Translations under genes and position numbers: made by a program | NCBI GenBank assembly: GCA_034437895.1 | Contig: DAOTTO010000545.1 | Span: forward strand, 1 to 5,729 | DNA: 5,729 bases | Source: JANRLJ01 sp034437895 | GTDB taxonomy: Bacteria > Chloroflexota > Anaerolineae > Aggregatilineales > Phototrophicaceae | Direction of reading: 5' to 3' | Notes under the pieces: generated by a model | Database searches by the model: none | What the model saw: the letters and a program-made list of their open reading frames with translations, nothing else | What the model was told of the DNA's origin: nothing | Part shown: piece by piece, positions 1 to 5,141 of the stretch | Layout of the letters: the number at the start of each line of letters is the position of its first letter | Position numbering within the stretch: the stretch's first letter is position 1

Positions 1-575
1 ATATCGACGGACAGCACCCGCAGCAAATTGCGCAGCCCTAACGCATAATCGCGGCTGAAATCAATGGGTGCAAGCCAATAATCCGACTCGCGGAAGTCGC
101 AGCGGCGGCGGATGATGGGCTGAATCAATTTGCCCGATTCGACAAAATGCCTGCGCTCATTAAGGGCGGCCTCGTCACGCAGCGCGTTAGGCGAAAGCAC
201 CGTTAACATCAAGCCACAAGTCGCCAACGCAGACGCGATTTGATTATTCCAATCGCCATCGCCTGAGATGTCGATCATATCCAGCCAGACATTGATGCCC
301 ATATCGCGCAAATTATCTGCCAGCTCCAGCACGAACAATTCATCAGCACGGGAATAATTTAGGAACACGCCGGCCTGAGCTGCTTGTTCAACCTGTTTGG
401 GATTAGTCAGTTTTTGCTGAATTTGCTTTAAGCGGGGGTCGTCAGGCGTTGCTTGCAGCGCCCGCCGCAGCGCGATCCGTTTGCGCTCTGGAGATTGATA
501 ATAAGAAATCGCGTCATCAACGACTTGATTCGCGCTCGTTTTAAATTTAGGATTTTCTAGTGTGTATGAGGCCAT
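1..575 (-). CDS. TIR-domain protein, N-terminal part (runs off left edge)
   Basis: Reading the minus strand from ATG at 575-573 gives 191 open codons to the window edge, with no stop, so the C-terminus is missing. Residues 1-65 are a helical, charged lead-in. A TIR fold starts near residue 69 with GVFLNYSRADELFVLELAD (strand A and BB-loop region), followed by INVWLD at 94-99, a glycine/acidic loop GDGDW at 105-109, and LTVLSPNAL at 124-132. Glu140 (in LNERR) lies 12 residues after the Ser of SPNAL, where the catalytic glutamate of NAD-cleaving TIR domains sits. This is a TIR_2-like prokaryotic domain. Bacterial TIR proteins are known as NADases or cyclic-ADPR-type signal makers in anti-phage defence, and that role is inferred here. 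The start is supported by AAGG on the minus strand at about 583-586, 7 nt upstream of the ATG. It is divergent from the TIR gene at 816. Any sensor domain in the lost C-terminus cannot be judged. Confidence 0.88.
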   Translation of the reverse strand, partial: MASYTLENPKFKTSANQVVDDAISYYQSPERKRIALRRALQATPDDPRLKQIQQKLTNPKQVEQAAQAGVFLNYSRADELFVLELADNLRDMGINVWLDMIDISGDGDWNNQIASALATCGLMLTVLSPNALRDEAALNERRHFVESGKLIQPIIRRRCDFRESDYWLAPIDFSRDYALGLRNLLRVLSVD

Positions 576-614
576 AGTCTTGCCTTAACCGAAACAAAGG
601 ACGAAAGTACTAGA

Positions 615-620
615 AGTATA
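615..620 (-). promoter_or_regulatory. Candidate -10 box for the minus-strand TIR gene
   Basis: The minus strand reads TATACT here (5 of 6 to TATAAT), about 40 nt upstream of the ATG at 575, inside an AT-rich stretch. No good -35 hexamer sits 16-18 nt further upstream; a TTGAAA lies nearer 670 but too far away. Position and composition are the main support. Confidence 0.3.
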
Positions 621-695
621 CCTAATTCAAACCTGAATTTATAATTAAGATTTTATAAATTTTCGAGTGTTTCAAAATTGTATCATCATTAATGC

Positions 696-710
696 TCGTT
701 TATGAAACGA
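696..710. repeat. Perfect 6-3-6 palindrome in the divergent TIR intergenic region
   Basis: TCGTTT-ATG-AAACGA is a perfect inverted repeat with a 3-nt centre. It lies between the two divergently transcribed TIR genes and is not inside either coding region. The shape suits a dimeric repressor operator or a small hairpin. No T-tract follows, so it is not a canonical terminator. A second palindrome of identical architecture but different sequence lies at 763-777. Confidence 0.5.
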
Positions 711-739
711 CAACGAAAGACCAAAATGACGAAATTGGA

Positions 740-768
740 TTGTTTGTTCTGATTTTCTGTTATATCCT
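740..768 (+). promoter_or_regulatory. Weak candidate promoter for the plus-strand TIR gene
   Basis: TTGTTT at 740-745 (3 of 6 to the -35 consensus) and TATCCT at 763-768 (4 of 6 to the -10 consensus) are separated by 17 nt and lie 48 nt upstream of the preferred start at 816. The -10 is also the left arm of the palindrome at 763-777, so a protein bound there would block the promoter. The hexamers are weak, so the call depends on spacing and position. Confidence 0.25.
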
Positions 769-777
769 ATTAGGATA
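763..777. repeat. Perfect 6-3-6 palindrome overlapping the candidate -10 of the TIR gene
   Basis: TATCCT-ATT-AGGATA is a perfect inverted repeat. It overlaps the weak -10 candidate upstream of the TIR gene, and its right arm contains AGGA, 9 nt before the alternative start at 786. It could be an operator, or, if transcribed, a hairpin that hides that ribosome-binding site. Function is inferred from position only. Confidence 0.5.
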
Positions 778-815
778 AATGCCGTATGAAATGCGGGAGG
801 ATGCAGAGGAAATTC

Positions 816-1580
816 ATGGACAATCCACTCAAACTGCCTGCCCCAAAAGAGGTAATCCAGCAAATTCATACGCTGGCGCGTGATCTTGCCTACGGCGTGA
901 TTACAGGACTGTGGAGCGCGAAATTTTATGTCATGCCCGCCATCGGGCGTAACGGCGAAGACTGGCTTGGCGATGATGTGATCTTTGAAGACGATACCGA
1001 CTCGCTGAGTCGTTATCTCGTAGATAAATGGAATGACACACCGCCCAGAGCCTATTTGATGCGCTCGTTTGAATACTTTACGATCTCCGAAGTGCGCGAC
1101 AGCGGTCAGATCAATTATTTATTGACGCAAAAGGCCTTCGATCTTTTGCAGCAGCCCGCCACTTTACCCAGCGTTTTCATCTCCTACCGACAGGATCAAA
1201 GCAGCGCCCTCGGCCTCCTGATCGAAGCACGGTTGAAGATCGCCGATAGCAACGCGCATATCTTCATTGATAAGCTGCTTATACCCGGCGATGACTGGGA
1301 AAAACGATTGCAAGACACGATCCGCCAGAGCCGCTATTTTGTGTGTCTGCTCGGTGCGGAAACGTTAGCGCGGTCAAAAATGGTATATCAGGAAATCCAA
1401 TGGGCGGCGGATGCTGGCTGCACGATGATCGCGGTTTGTCATGGCGGCTACACGATAGATGCGCTCTGTCCGCCGGAGCTATCGCGCAAGCAGGCCATCA
1501 TCATCAGGCAAGAGAGCGCCGAAGAATACGAATTGGCGATGATTAAACTGCTCAACTCGCTTGGCTATTCGACGTATTAA
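816..1580 (+). CDS. TIR-domain protein (C-terminal TIR, unassigned N-terminal domain)
   Basis: The 254-residue protein has two parts. Residues 1-118 form a mixed, acidic domain I do not recognise (landmarks: LAYGVITGLWSAKF near 24-37, an acidic GEDWLGDD near 47-54, and RSFEYFTISEV near 83-93). Residues 119-254 form a TIR domain: SVFISYRQDQSS at 119-130, HIFIDKLLIPGDDW at 148-161, YFVCLLGAETL at 174-184, then SKMVYQE, whose Glu193 fits the catalytic position (S-x-x-V-x-x-E spacing). The family suggests an NADase or nucleotide-signal effector; activity is inferred. I chose ATG 816 because AGAGGA (805-810) sits 5 nt upstream. An in-frame ATG at 786 would add 10 residues and has AGGA at 773-776. 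It is divergent from the TIR gene at 1-575, and a toxin-antitoxin module starts 52 nt downstream. Its last 66 nt recur in diverged form at 2171-2329. Confidence 0.88.
   Translation: MDNPLKLPAPKEVIQQIHTLARDLAYGVITGLWSAKFYVMPAIGRNGEDWLGDDVIFEDDTDSLSRYLVDKWNDTPPRAYLMRSFEYFTISEVRDSGQINYLLTQKAFDLLQQPATLPSVFISYRQDQSSALGLLIEARLKIADSNAHIFIDKLLIPGDDWEKRLQDTIRQSRYFVCLLGAETLARSKMVYQEIQWAADAGCTMIAVCHGGYTIDALCPPELSRKQAIIIRQESAEEYELAMIKLLNSLGYSTY
1515..1580 (+). repeat. 3' end of the TIR gene, duplicated (diverged) at 2171-2329
   Basis: These 66 nt encode SAEEYELAMIKLLNSLGYSTY plus stop. The same 21 residues and stop position are encoded by the split remnant at 2171-2191 plus 2285-2329. By hand count 57 of 66 bases match, and all nine differences are synonymous, including TAA against TGA. 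The two copies bracket the toxin-antitoxin module at 1633-2117 as imperfect direct repeats. Confidence 0.85.
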
Positions 1581-1598
1581 AATCACAACCTGCTTCTT

Positions 1599-1607
1599 TG
1601 TTAAAAT
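1599..1607 (+). promoter_or_regulatory. Candidate extended -10 for the first toxin-antitoxin module
   Basis: TGTTAAAAT fits the extended -10 pattern TGnTAnAAT and lies 25 nt upstream of the antitoxin start at 1633, within the 52-nt gap after the TIR stop. No convincing -35 is seen, which extended -10 promoters can tolerate. A near-identical TGATAAAAT precedes the second module at 5094-5102. The short leader would allow independent expression of the module. Confidence 0.35.
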
Positions 1608-1632
1608 GTCAGAAAATAGAAAGGGATACCTC

Positions 1633-1851
1633 ATGATTGCACTCCTCGAAAAAGCCTTCGCAGAAGCGGCAAAATTATCGGAAGCCGAGCAGGAAGCGCT
1701 GGCGCAACAAATCTTGGCAGAAATCGAGTCAGAGAAAAAATGGGATGTGCTGTTTGCAAGGTCGCACGACGCGCTCGAAAAATTGGGCGAGGAAGCCTTA
1801 GCCGAGTTCCGTGCGGGTCGGACTGAAGAACTCAATCCCGACGAGTTATGA
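1633..1851 (+). CDS. Type II antitoxin of a RelE/ParE-type module
   Basis: The protein has 72 residues, is almost wholly helical and is strongly acidic (runs such as KLSEAEQEALAQQILAEIE at 14-32 and ELNPDEL at the end). An alanine/glutamate-rich helical body with an acidic C-terminus suits a small antitoxin that wraps and neutralises a basic partner toxin. No ribbon-helix-helix or AbrB DNA-binding motif is obvious, so its antitoxin identity rests mainly on the gene pair. ATG 1633 is preferred because AAGGGA (1621-1626) is 6 nt upstream; the longer reading from 1561 would begin inside the TIR gene and lacks such a site. Its stop TGA overlaps the toxin ATG (ATGA at 1848-1851), which implies translational coupling with antitoxin made first. 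Confidence 0.78.
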   Translation: MIALLEKAFAEAAKLSEAEQEALAQQILAEIESEKKWDVLFARSHDALEKLGEEALAEFRAGRTEELNPDEL

Positions 1852-2117
1852 AATCACAAATTACCGCGCGATTCCGACAAACATTTAAGGAACTTCCGTC
1901 CCATGTTCGCCAACAAGCAAGAGACAACTACAAATTATTCAGGAATAATCCTTATCATCCGAGTCTGCACTTCAAAAAAGTGCATCCTAGCAAGCCATTC
2001 TACTCGGTGCGTATCGGTATAGAGTATCGGACATTGGGCATTCGTGAAGGTGATACGATAATCTGGTTCTGGATTGGCATCCATGCGGAGTATGACAAAC
2101 TTATCTCGCGTCTTTGA
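1848..2117 (+). CDS. RelE/ParE-superfamily toxin
   Basis: This 89-residue basic protein has the RelE/ParE layout. An N-terminal strand and two helices (ITARFRQTFKELPSHVRQQA at 5-24, then the NNPYHPSLHFKKV region) are followed by a C-terminal beta-sheet with YSVRIGIEYRTLGI (52-65), IIWFWIG (71-77) and HAEYDKLI (79-86). Arg55, Tyr60, Arg61, His79 and Tyr82 fall where RelE-like nucleases and ParE-like proteins keep conserved basic and aromatic residues. RelE members cleave mRNA on the ribosome and ParE members poison gyrase. The sequence alone does not decide between them, although the H-x-x-Y pair leans toward the ribonuclease branch. The gene starts on the antitoxin's last bases (ATGA), the usual arrangement for such operons. 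Full length for the family, with no sign of decay. Confidence 0.85.
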   Translation: MKSQITARFRQTFKELPSHVRQQARDNYKLFRNNPYHPSLHFKKVHPSKPFYSVRIGIEYRTLGIREGDTIIWFWIGIHAEYDKLISRL

Positions 2118-2188
2118 GAGGCTAATGTAGGCCACCATCATCCTGTGTCAGAATTACGAGCAAGCAGAAAAGCGCCGAAGAATACGAA

Positions 2189-2192
2189 CTAG
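2189..2192. repeat. Target-site duplication CTAG, left copy
   Basis: CTAG sits at the exact point where homology to the intact TIR gene breaks. Its twin at 2282-2285 restarts the homology, so the uninterrupted gene would have read GAA-CTA-GCG where the paralogue has GAA-TTG-GCG (the same amino acids). Confidence 0.75.
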
Positions 2193-2281
2193 TATCGTGA
2201 TTTGGTGAAGGTGAGGAGTGGTTCCGCGTTATTGCACGCTAGAATTGCCCAATGAAACCTCATCCTTAGTGATTTGGTATA
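2193..2281. mobile_element. 89-bp MITE-like insertion with CTAG duplication
   Basis: This segment interrupts the TIR remnant precisely between two CTAG tetranucleotides and has no coding capacity. With the CTAGs its outer ends are CTAGTAT and ATACTAG, a perfect 7-bp inverted repeat. Further in, AAGGTGAGG (2208-2216) is matched by CCTCATCCTT (2258-2267) as an inverted repeat with one indel. A 10-bp direct repeat, GTGATTTGGT, occurs at both ends (2197-2206 and 2269-2278), so the subterminal sequence is direct while the outer and inner parts are inverted. Short size, no ORF, terminal symmetry and a target duplication are the marks of a miniature inverted-repeat element. CTAG fits the YTAR target reported for the IS701 family, a tentative assignment because the ends proper are short and weak. 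Confidence 0.6.
2197..2278 (+). repeat. 10-bp direct repeat GTGATTTGGT (2197-2206 and 2269-2278)
   Basis: Two exact copies lie 72 bp apart, one near each end of the 89-bp insertion. Subterminal direct repeats of this kind can be transposase- or host-factor-binding sites. Here they could instead reflect how the element was assembled. Confidence 0.55.
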
Positions 2282-2285
2282 CTAG
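2282..2285. repeat. Target-site duplication CTAG, right copy
   Basis: This is the right-hand twin of the CTAG at 2189-2192. Homology to the intact TIR gene resumes at this tetranucleotide and runs without a gap to the stop at 2327-2329. Confidence 0.75.
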
Positions 2286-2325
2286 CGATGATTAAATTGC
2301 TCAATTCACTCGGCTACTCGACATA

Positions 2326-2353
2326 TTGAATGTAAAGAATGAAAAAATAGTAT
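2326..2353 (+). promoter_or_regulatory. Weak candidate promoter for the membrane-protein gene
   Basis: TTGAAT (2326-2331, 4 of 6 to the -35 consensus) and TAGTAT (2348-2353, 4 of 6 to the -10 consensus) are 16 nt apart and end 39 nt before the ATG at 2393. The -35 overlaps the stop codon of the TIR remnant. The whole stretch is AT-rich, so such matches are easy to find by chance. Confidence 0.25.
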
Positions 2354-2392
2354 TTAACATTACTAATCTGAAAAACAATCAAAGGTTATAAG

Positions 2393-3277
2393 ATGAATAA
2401 AAATTCTAAGCAAGATAACTCTATAAGTACAGCATTTCAAGATGTATGGCGTAATTTCGTTGGTACTCTTAAATCAGCAGATCGCCTAGTTCCCTGTATT
2501 GTACCTCTCACTTTATGGTTAGCTTGGACATTGATCTGTGGATCTGCTTTGTTTGTAAATATATTACCATCCTTGATTCTTTTTATTGTTGTAGTAACAT
2601 CATTAATATCTTATGTGAGTAGAAATAATTATGGCGAAGCTGCCCTCGCTTTATCAGCAGGGTTACTTGCTGTTTTTACAGTAAATTGGAATTTAGGTAA
2701 TTCCATTGCTTTCTTTATGGCTTGGGTAATTTTTTCATTGTCTGCCCTTGTGATTTCAAGTATAAATCTTTCTGCAAAATACCAATCCATCTATTTAGAT
2801 GCCGCCTCAGCCATGGAGAGCAAGTATATAAAAAAAACGGCAAAAGAATTAGAAGAAATTGCTAACCAAAGAAAAACTAAATATTTAGGCCCAATTCCAT
2901 GCGCTGAAGTTATTCGTATATTTGCATTTAGAAAATTAACTGTCAGATCTATGAAACATGGTGTAGATGCTGTTGAGACCCTCAGTATTATTGCAAAAGC
3001 AGATCATAAGCTAATCGCCACGTTTATAGCTGATTTGTATAGAATATTTGAGCCAGATCAAGAGAAAAGATATGTAAAATTAGTTGATGAAATCTATACG
3101 ACTATGCATAAAAGCCCTGTATCACCAGCGGAATTTATTGAAGCGTTTTATGATAGTCGCCGGGTTGCATTGTCAGGAAAATTTACACCTGAAATATATT
3201 TTCAGAAACTTGTAGAGGCTCTTGAGCAAGGCGCATCTCCTAAAGAGGTTTATGAATATCTCATGGACAATCTCTGA
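2393..3277 (+). CDS. Unrecognised membrane protein with helical cytoplasmic tail
   Basis: I do not recognise a family for this 294-residue protein. Residues 1-30 are polar. About four hydrophobic segments follow: 33-53 (VPLTLWLAWTLICG core), 55-75 (LILFIVVVTSLISYV), about 82-98 (ALALSAGLLAVFTV) and 103-124 (IAFFMAWVIFSLSALVISS). Residues 125-294 are soluble and mainly helical, with a charged Lys/Glu-rich stretch at 142-163 that may form a short coiled coil, and a regular helical C-terminus. With four segments both termini would be on the same side, probably the cytoplasm. The start is fixed by AAAGG at 2381-2385, 7 nt upstream. The gene is clearly AT-richer than the genes on both sides, which suggests separate origin by transfer. 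It ends 65 nt before the HerA-like gene on the same strand, so it could be a membrane anchor or effector for that ATPase, but that is inference. Confidence 0.8.
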   Translation: MNKNSKQDNSISTAFQDVWRNFVGTLKSADRLVPCIVPLTLWLAWTLICGSALFVNILPSLILFIVVVTSLISYVSRNNYGEAALALSAGLLAVFTVNWNLGNSIAFFMAWVIFSLSALVISSINLSAKYQSIYLDAASAMESKYIKKTAKELEEIANQRKTKYLGPIPCAEVIRIFAFRKLTVRSMKHGVDAVETLSIIAKADHKLIATFIADLYRIFEPDQEKRYVKLVDEIYTTMHKSPVSPAEFIEAFYDSRRVALSGKFTPEIYFQKLVEALEQGASPKEVYEYLMDNL

Positions 3278-3342
3278 ACAAATCCTATTTACTTTGTTTG
3301 CGTTAAATCTTTTGCTTTTATTGTTTTATCGGAGTTACTCAG

Positions 3343-5052
3343 ATGGTTTATCCAAAAGCTGAAAATTTAGAAGAAATCTTCCCGCGTGGGAAAAATGGAA
3401 CGCTGCGGAGTGGCAGCTTACTCGATGAGCGCAATCAACGGCTCGGCGTAGTCGTCGGAGGGTCGCTCAGCAAAGGGCTGACCGTTAAGTTGGAGCGCGG
3501 GCAAGCCATCGAAGACCTTGCCGTCGGGCGTTATGTTGTCGTGCATGGTGAACATAAACGCTTCTTCTGTATGTTGACCGACATCGAACTGAACAACACC
3601 AACCCTACTCTTCAGAATGACCCGCCCGATATGAGCGACCCTTTCACTCATGATGTCATCAGCGGCACAGCGGCTTACGGCACGATTCACGTTGCACCGA
3701 TGCTGTCGATTGACGAGATGGATGGCAAGCCCAAGCCGATTAAGACGATTCCGGGTCATTTTACGCAGGTTGTCAATGCTACCGAGAAGGATGTGAATGA
3801 TGTGTTCGGCGCGGAGGATGAGACCCATTTCAACGTCGGCGCACCGCTTGAACTGGAACACACCCAGATCAACCTCGATCTTAAACGGCTGGTCGAGCGC
3901 TCGATTGGCGTGTTCGGAAAAAGTGGCACGGGCAAGAGTTTCCTCACGCGAGTCCTGCTTTCCGGTGTGATTGCGCGGGGACAGGCCGTGAATCTGATTT
4001 TCGACATGCACAACGATTATGGCTGGGAGGCGACCAGCGAGGGCAGCACCACTCGCGTTAAAGGGCTGAAGCAGTTATTTCCGAGTAAAGTCGTCGTCTG
4101 CACATTGGATATTGAATCCTCCCGGCGGCGCGGCATGAATCCCGAATTAGTGGTCAAACTCGGTTATGACGAAATTGCGCCGGAAGACATCGCTATGCTT
4201 AAGATGACGATGAATCTCTCTGATGCGATGATCGACGCGGCTTATACGCTGCGGAAACTGTGGGGAACGGGCTGGATTAAGCGGCTGCTGCAAGGCAATG
4301 TCGAGGACTTTGATTATCTGACCGAAAACACTAACATCATGGGCGGGACGCTTTCCGCGCTGCAACGCCGCCTGCAACGGTTCGAGCGCTGGGATTTTCT
4401 GGTAGAAGAAAATATCGGCGACAGTGTGCAGCAGATCATTAACCTGCTGGTGGAGCAAAAGCGCAGCGTGGTGCTGGAATTTGGGCGTTATGGCAATTCG
4501 CTGGAAGCCTATATGCTCGTCGCCAATTATCTCACCCGCCGCATTCACGAGCAGTACGTGGAAAAAATGGAAAAATCGCTAGGCGACGAAAACGACCAAC
4601 CGCCTAAGCTGGTCATCACAATTGAGGAAGCGCATAAATTCCTTGAGCCACAGATCGCCTCGCAGACCATTTTCGGCGTGATCGCCCGCGAACTCCGCAA
4701 GTACAACGTCACGCTGCTGATCGTCGATCAGCGTCCGAGTCAGATTGACGAGGAAGTCATGAGTCAGATCGGGACTCGCGTGACGGCACTGCTCGATAAC
4801 GAGCGCGATATTCAAGCGGTCTTAACGGGGATCAGTGGCGCGGGTGGTCTGCGTGAGGTGCTGGCGCGGCTGGATACCAAACAGCAGGCCATCATCATGG
4901 GTCATGCGGTGCCGATGCCTGTCGTTGTCAAGACTCGCGCTTATGACGATGCCTTCTACACGGCGGTGATGAGTGGCAGTTTTGCTCCAAGTATGGATAA
5001 AGAAGAGGCACGTAAAGCGCTTGGCAGCGGTGGCGGTAAACGGCGGGTTTAG
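3343..5052 (+). CDS. HerA-like (DUF87) hexameric DNA-translocase ATPase
   Basis: The 569-residue protein has the HerA/DUF87 layout. Residues 19-125 form an N-terminal beta-rich HAS-barrel-like region (GSLLDERNQRLGVVVGG through YVVVHGEH). The FtsK-like RecA ATPase core follows: Walker A GKSGTGKS at 192-199 (3916-3939), strand and acidic loop NLIFDMHNDYGW at 217-228, a helical insertion at about 265-375, Walker B LVITIEEAH at 423-431 (Glu428/Glu429), LIVDQRPSQID at 459-469 and IGTRV at 476-480. A short Gly/Lys/Arg-rich tail (GSGGGKRRV) ends it. HerA proteins form hexameric rings that move DNA, with NurA in repair or with Sir2-, nuclease- or other effectors in defence. No NurA is in this window. 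GGAG at 3331-3334 is 8 nt before the ATG. The first 12-15 codons are AT-rich like the upstream gene and the rest is GC-richer. Full length, no lesions. Confidence 0.93.
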   Translation: MVYPKAENLEEIFPRGKNGTLRSGSLLDERNQRLGVVVGGSLSKGLTVKLERGQAIEDLAVGRYVVVHGEHKRFFCMLTDIELNNTNPTLQNDPPDMSDPFTHDVISGTAAYGTIHVAPMLSIDEMDGKPKPIKTIPGHFTQVVNATEKDVNDVFGAEDETHFNVGAPLELEHTQINLDLKRLVERSIGVFGKSGTGKSFLTRVLLSGVIARGQAVNLIFDMHNDYGWEATSEGSTTRVKGLKQLFPSKVVVCTLDIESSRRRGMNPELVVKLGYDEIAPEDIAMLKMTMNLSDAMIDAAYTLRKLWGTGWIKRLLQGNVEDFDYLTENTNIMGGTLSALQRRLQRFERWDFLVEENIGDSVQQIINLLVEQKRSVVLEFGRYGNSLEAYMLVANYLTRRIHEQYVEKMEKSLGDENDQPPKLVITIEEAHKFLEPQIASQTIFGVIARELRKYNVTLLIVDQRPSQIDEEVMSQIGTRVTALLDNERDIQAVLTGISGAGGLREVLARLDTKQQAIIMGHAVPMPVVVKTRAYDDAFYTAVMSGSFAPSMDKEEARKALGSGGGKRRV

Positions 5053-5072
5053 GCTCAAAGAGGCGAGGCCAT

Positions 5073-5088
5073 CGCACACATTTGTGCG
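5073..5088. repeat. Palindrome CGCACA-CATT-TGTGCG before the second toxin-antitoxin module
   Basis: A perfect 6-bp inverted repeat with a 4-nt centre lies 21 nt after the HerA-like stop and 53 nt before the antitoxin start. It overlaps the TTGTGC that would serve as -35 for the TATAGT at 5104. Self-repressing antitoxin complexes usually bind such palindromes at their own promoter, so an operator is the favoured reading. As a terminator for the ATPase gene it would be weak, because no run of T follows the stem. Confidence 0.5.
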
Positions 5089-5109
5089 TTAGCTGATAAA
5101 ATCTATAGT
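5082..5109 (+). promoter_or_regulatory. Candidate promoter of the VapBC-type module
   Basis: TTGTGC (5082-5087) and TATAGT (5104-5109, 5 of 6 to consensus) are 16 nt apart and end 32 nt before the antitoxin ATG. An overlapping extended -10 reading, TGATAAAAT at 5094-5102, is an alternative and resembles the TGTTAAAAT upstream of the first module. Either would be controlled by a protein bound at the palindrome at 5073-5088. Confidence 0.4.
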
Positions 5110-5141
5110 TGGATACAACAGTTTTTTGGAGAAGCTCAGCT

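Larger units (their letters stand above)
2165..2329 (+). pseudogene. 3' remnant of a TIR-protein paralogue, split by an insertion
   Basis: Reading 2165-2191 and then 2285-2329 gives KQKSAEEYEL followed by AMIKLLNSLGYSTY and a TGA stop, matching the end of the TIR protein encoded at 816-1580. The reading is broken after GAA-CTA-G (CTAG at 2189-2192) and resumes at the second CTAG (2282-2285); removing 93 nt restores the frame exactly. The differences from the intact gene are silent, so this copy was once translated under selection and is a diverged paralogue, not a recent copy. Everything 5' of about 2165 is gone. A short match, AGGCCAnCATCATC at about 2130-2142, resembles the codons just upstream in the intact gene but is out of register and uncertain. 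The remnant cannot encode a TIR domain. Confidence 0.85.

Noticed and set aside
1561..1632. Upstream extension of the first antitoxin (24 more residues)
   Set aside because: It would start inside the TIR coding region and cross the gap containing the likely promoter, while ATG 1633 has AAGGGA at good spacing.
1479..1835. Minus-strand open frame of 118 codons over the TIR end and antitoxin
   Set aside because: It spans two plus-strand genes and their promoter gap, and its Ser/Ala-rich product is what the reverse of an Ala/Glu-rich antitoxin yields.
2118..2180. Further homology of the TIR remnant upstream of 2165 (AGGCCAnCATCATC)
   Set aside because: The match is short, out of register by about 20 nt, and the codons for Ala-Ile-Ile recur elsewhere (also in the HerA-like gene), so chance cannot be excluded.
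3278..3342. Separate promoter for the HerA-like gene
   Set aside because: The gap is T-rich, but hexamers such as TTGTTT with TTTATT are too poor to call; the gene may be co-transcribed with the upstream gene.
3418..4011. Long minus-strand open frame (197 codons) antisense to the HerA-like gene
   Set aside because: It mirrors a GC-rich coding gene with clear ATPase motifs, has no recognisable domain, and is a shadow of the plus-strand codon pattern. The other minus-strand frames under this gene were dismissed for the same reason.
5073..5090. Rho-independent terminator for the HerA-like gene
   Set aside because: The 6-bp stem is followed by TTAGCTGA with no T-run, and it overlaps a better promoter/operator reading.
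5109..5141. Upstream extension of the second antitoxin (11 more residues)
   Set aside because: No ribosome-binding site precedes it and it overlaps the candidate -10; GGAGAAG supports ATG 5142.
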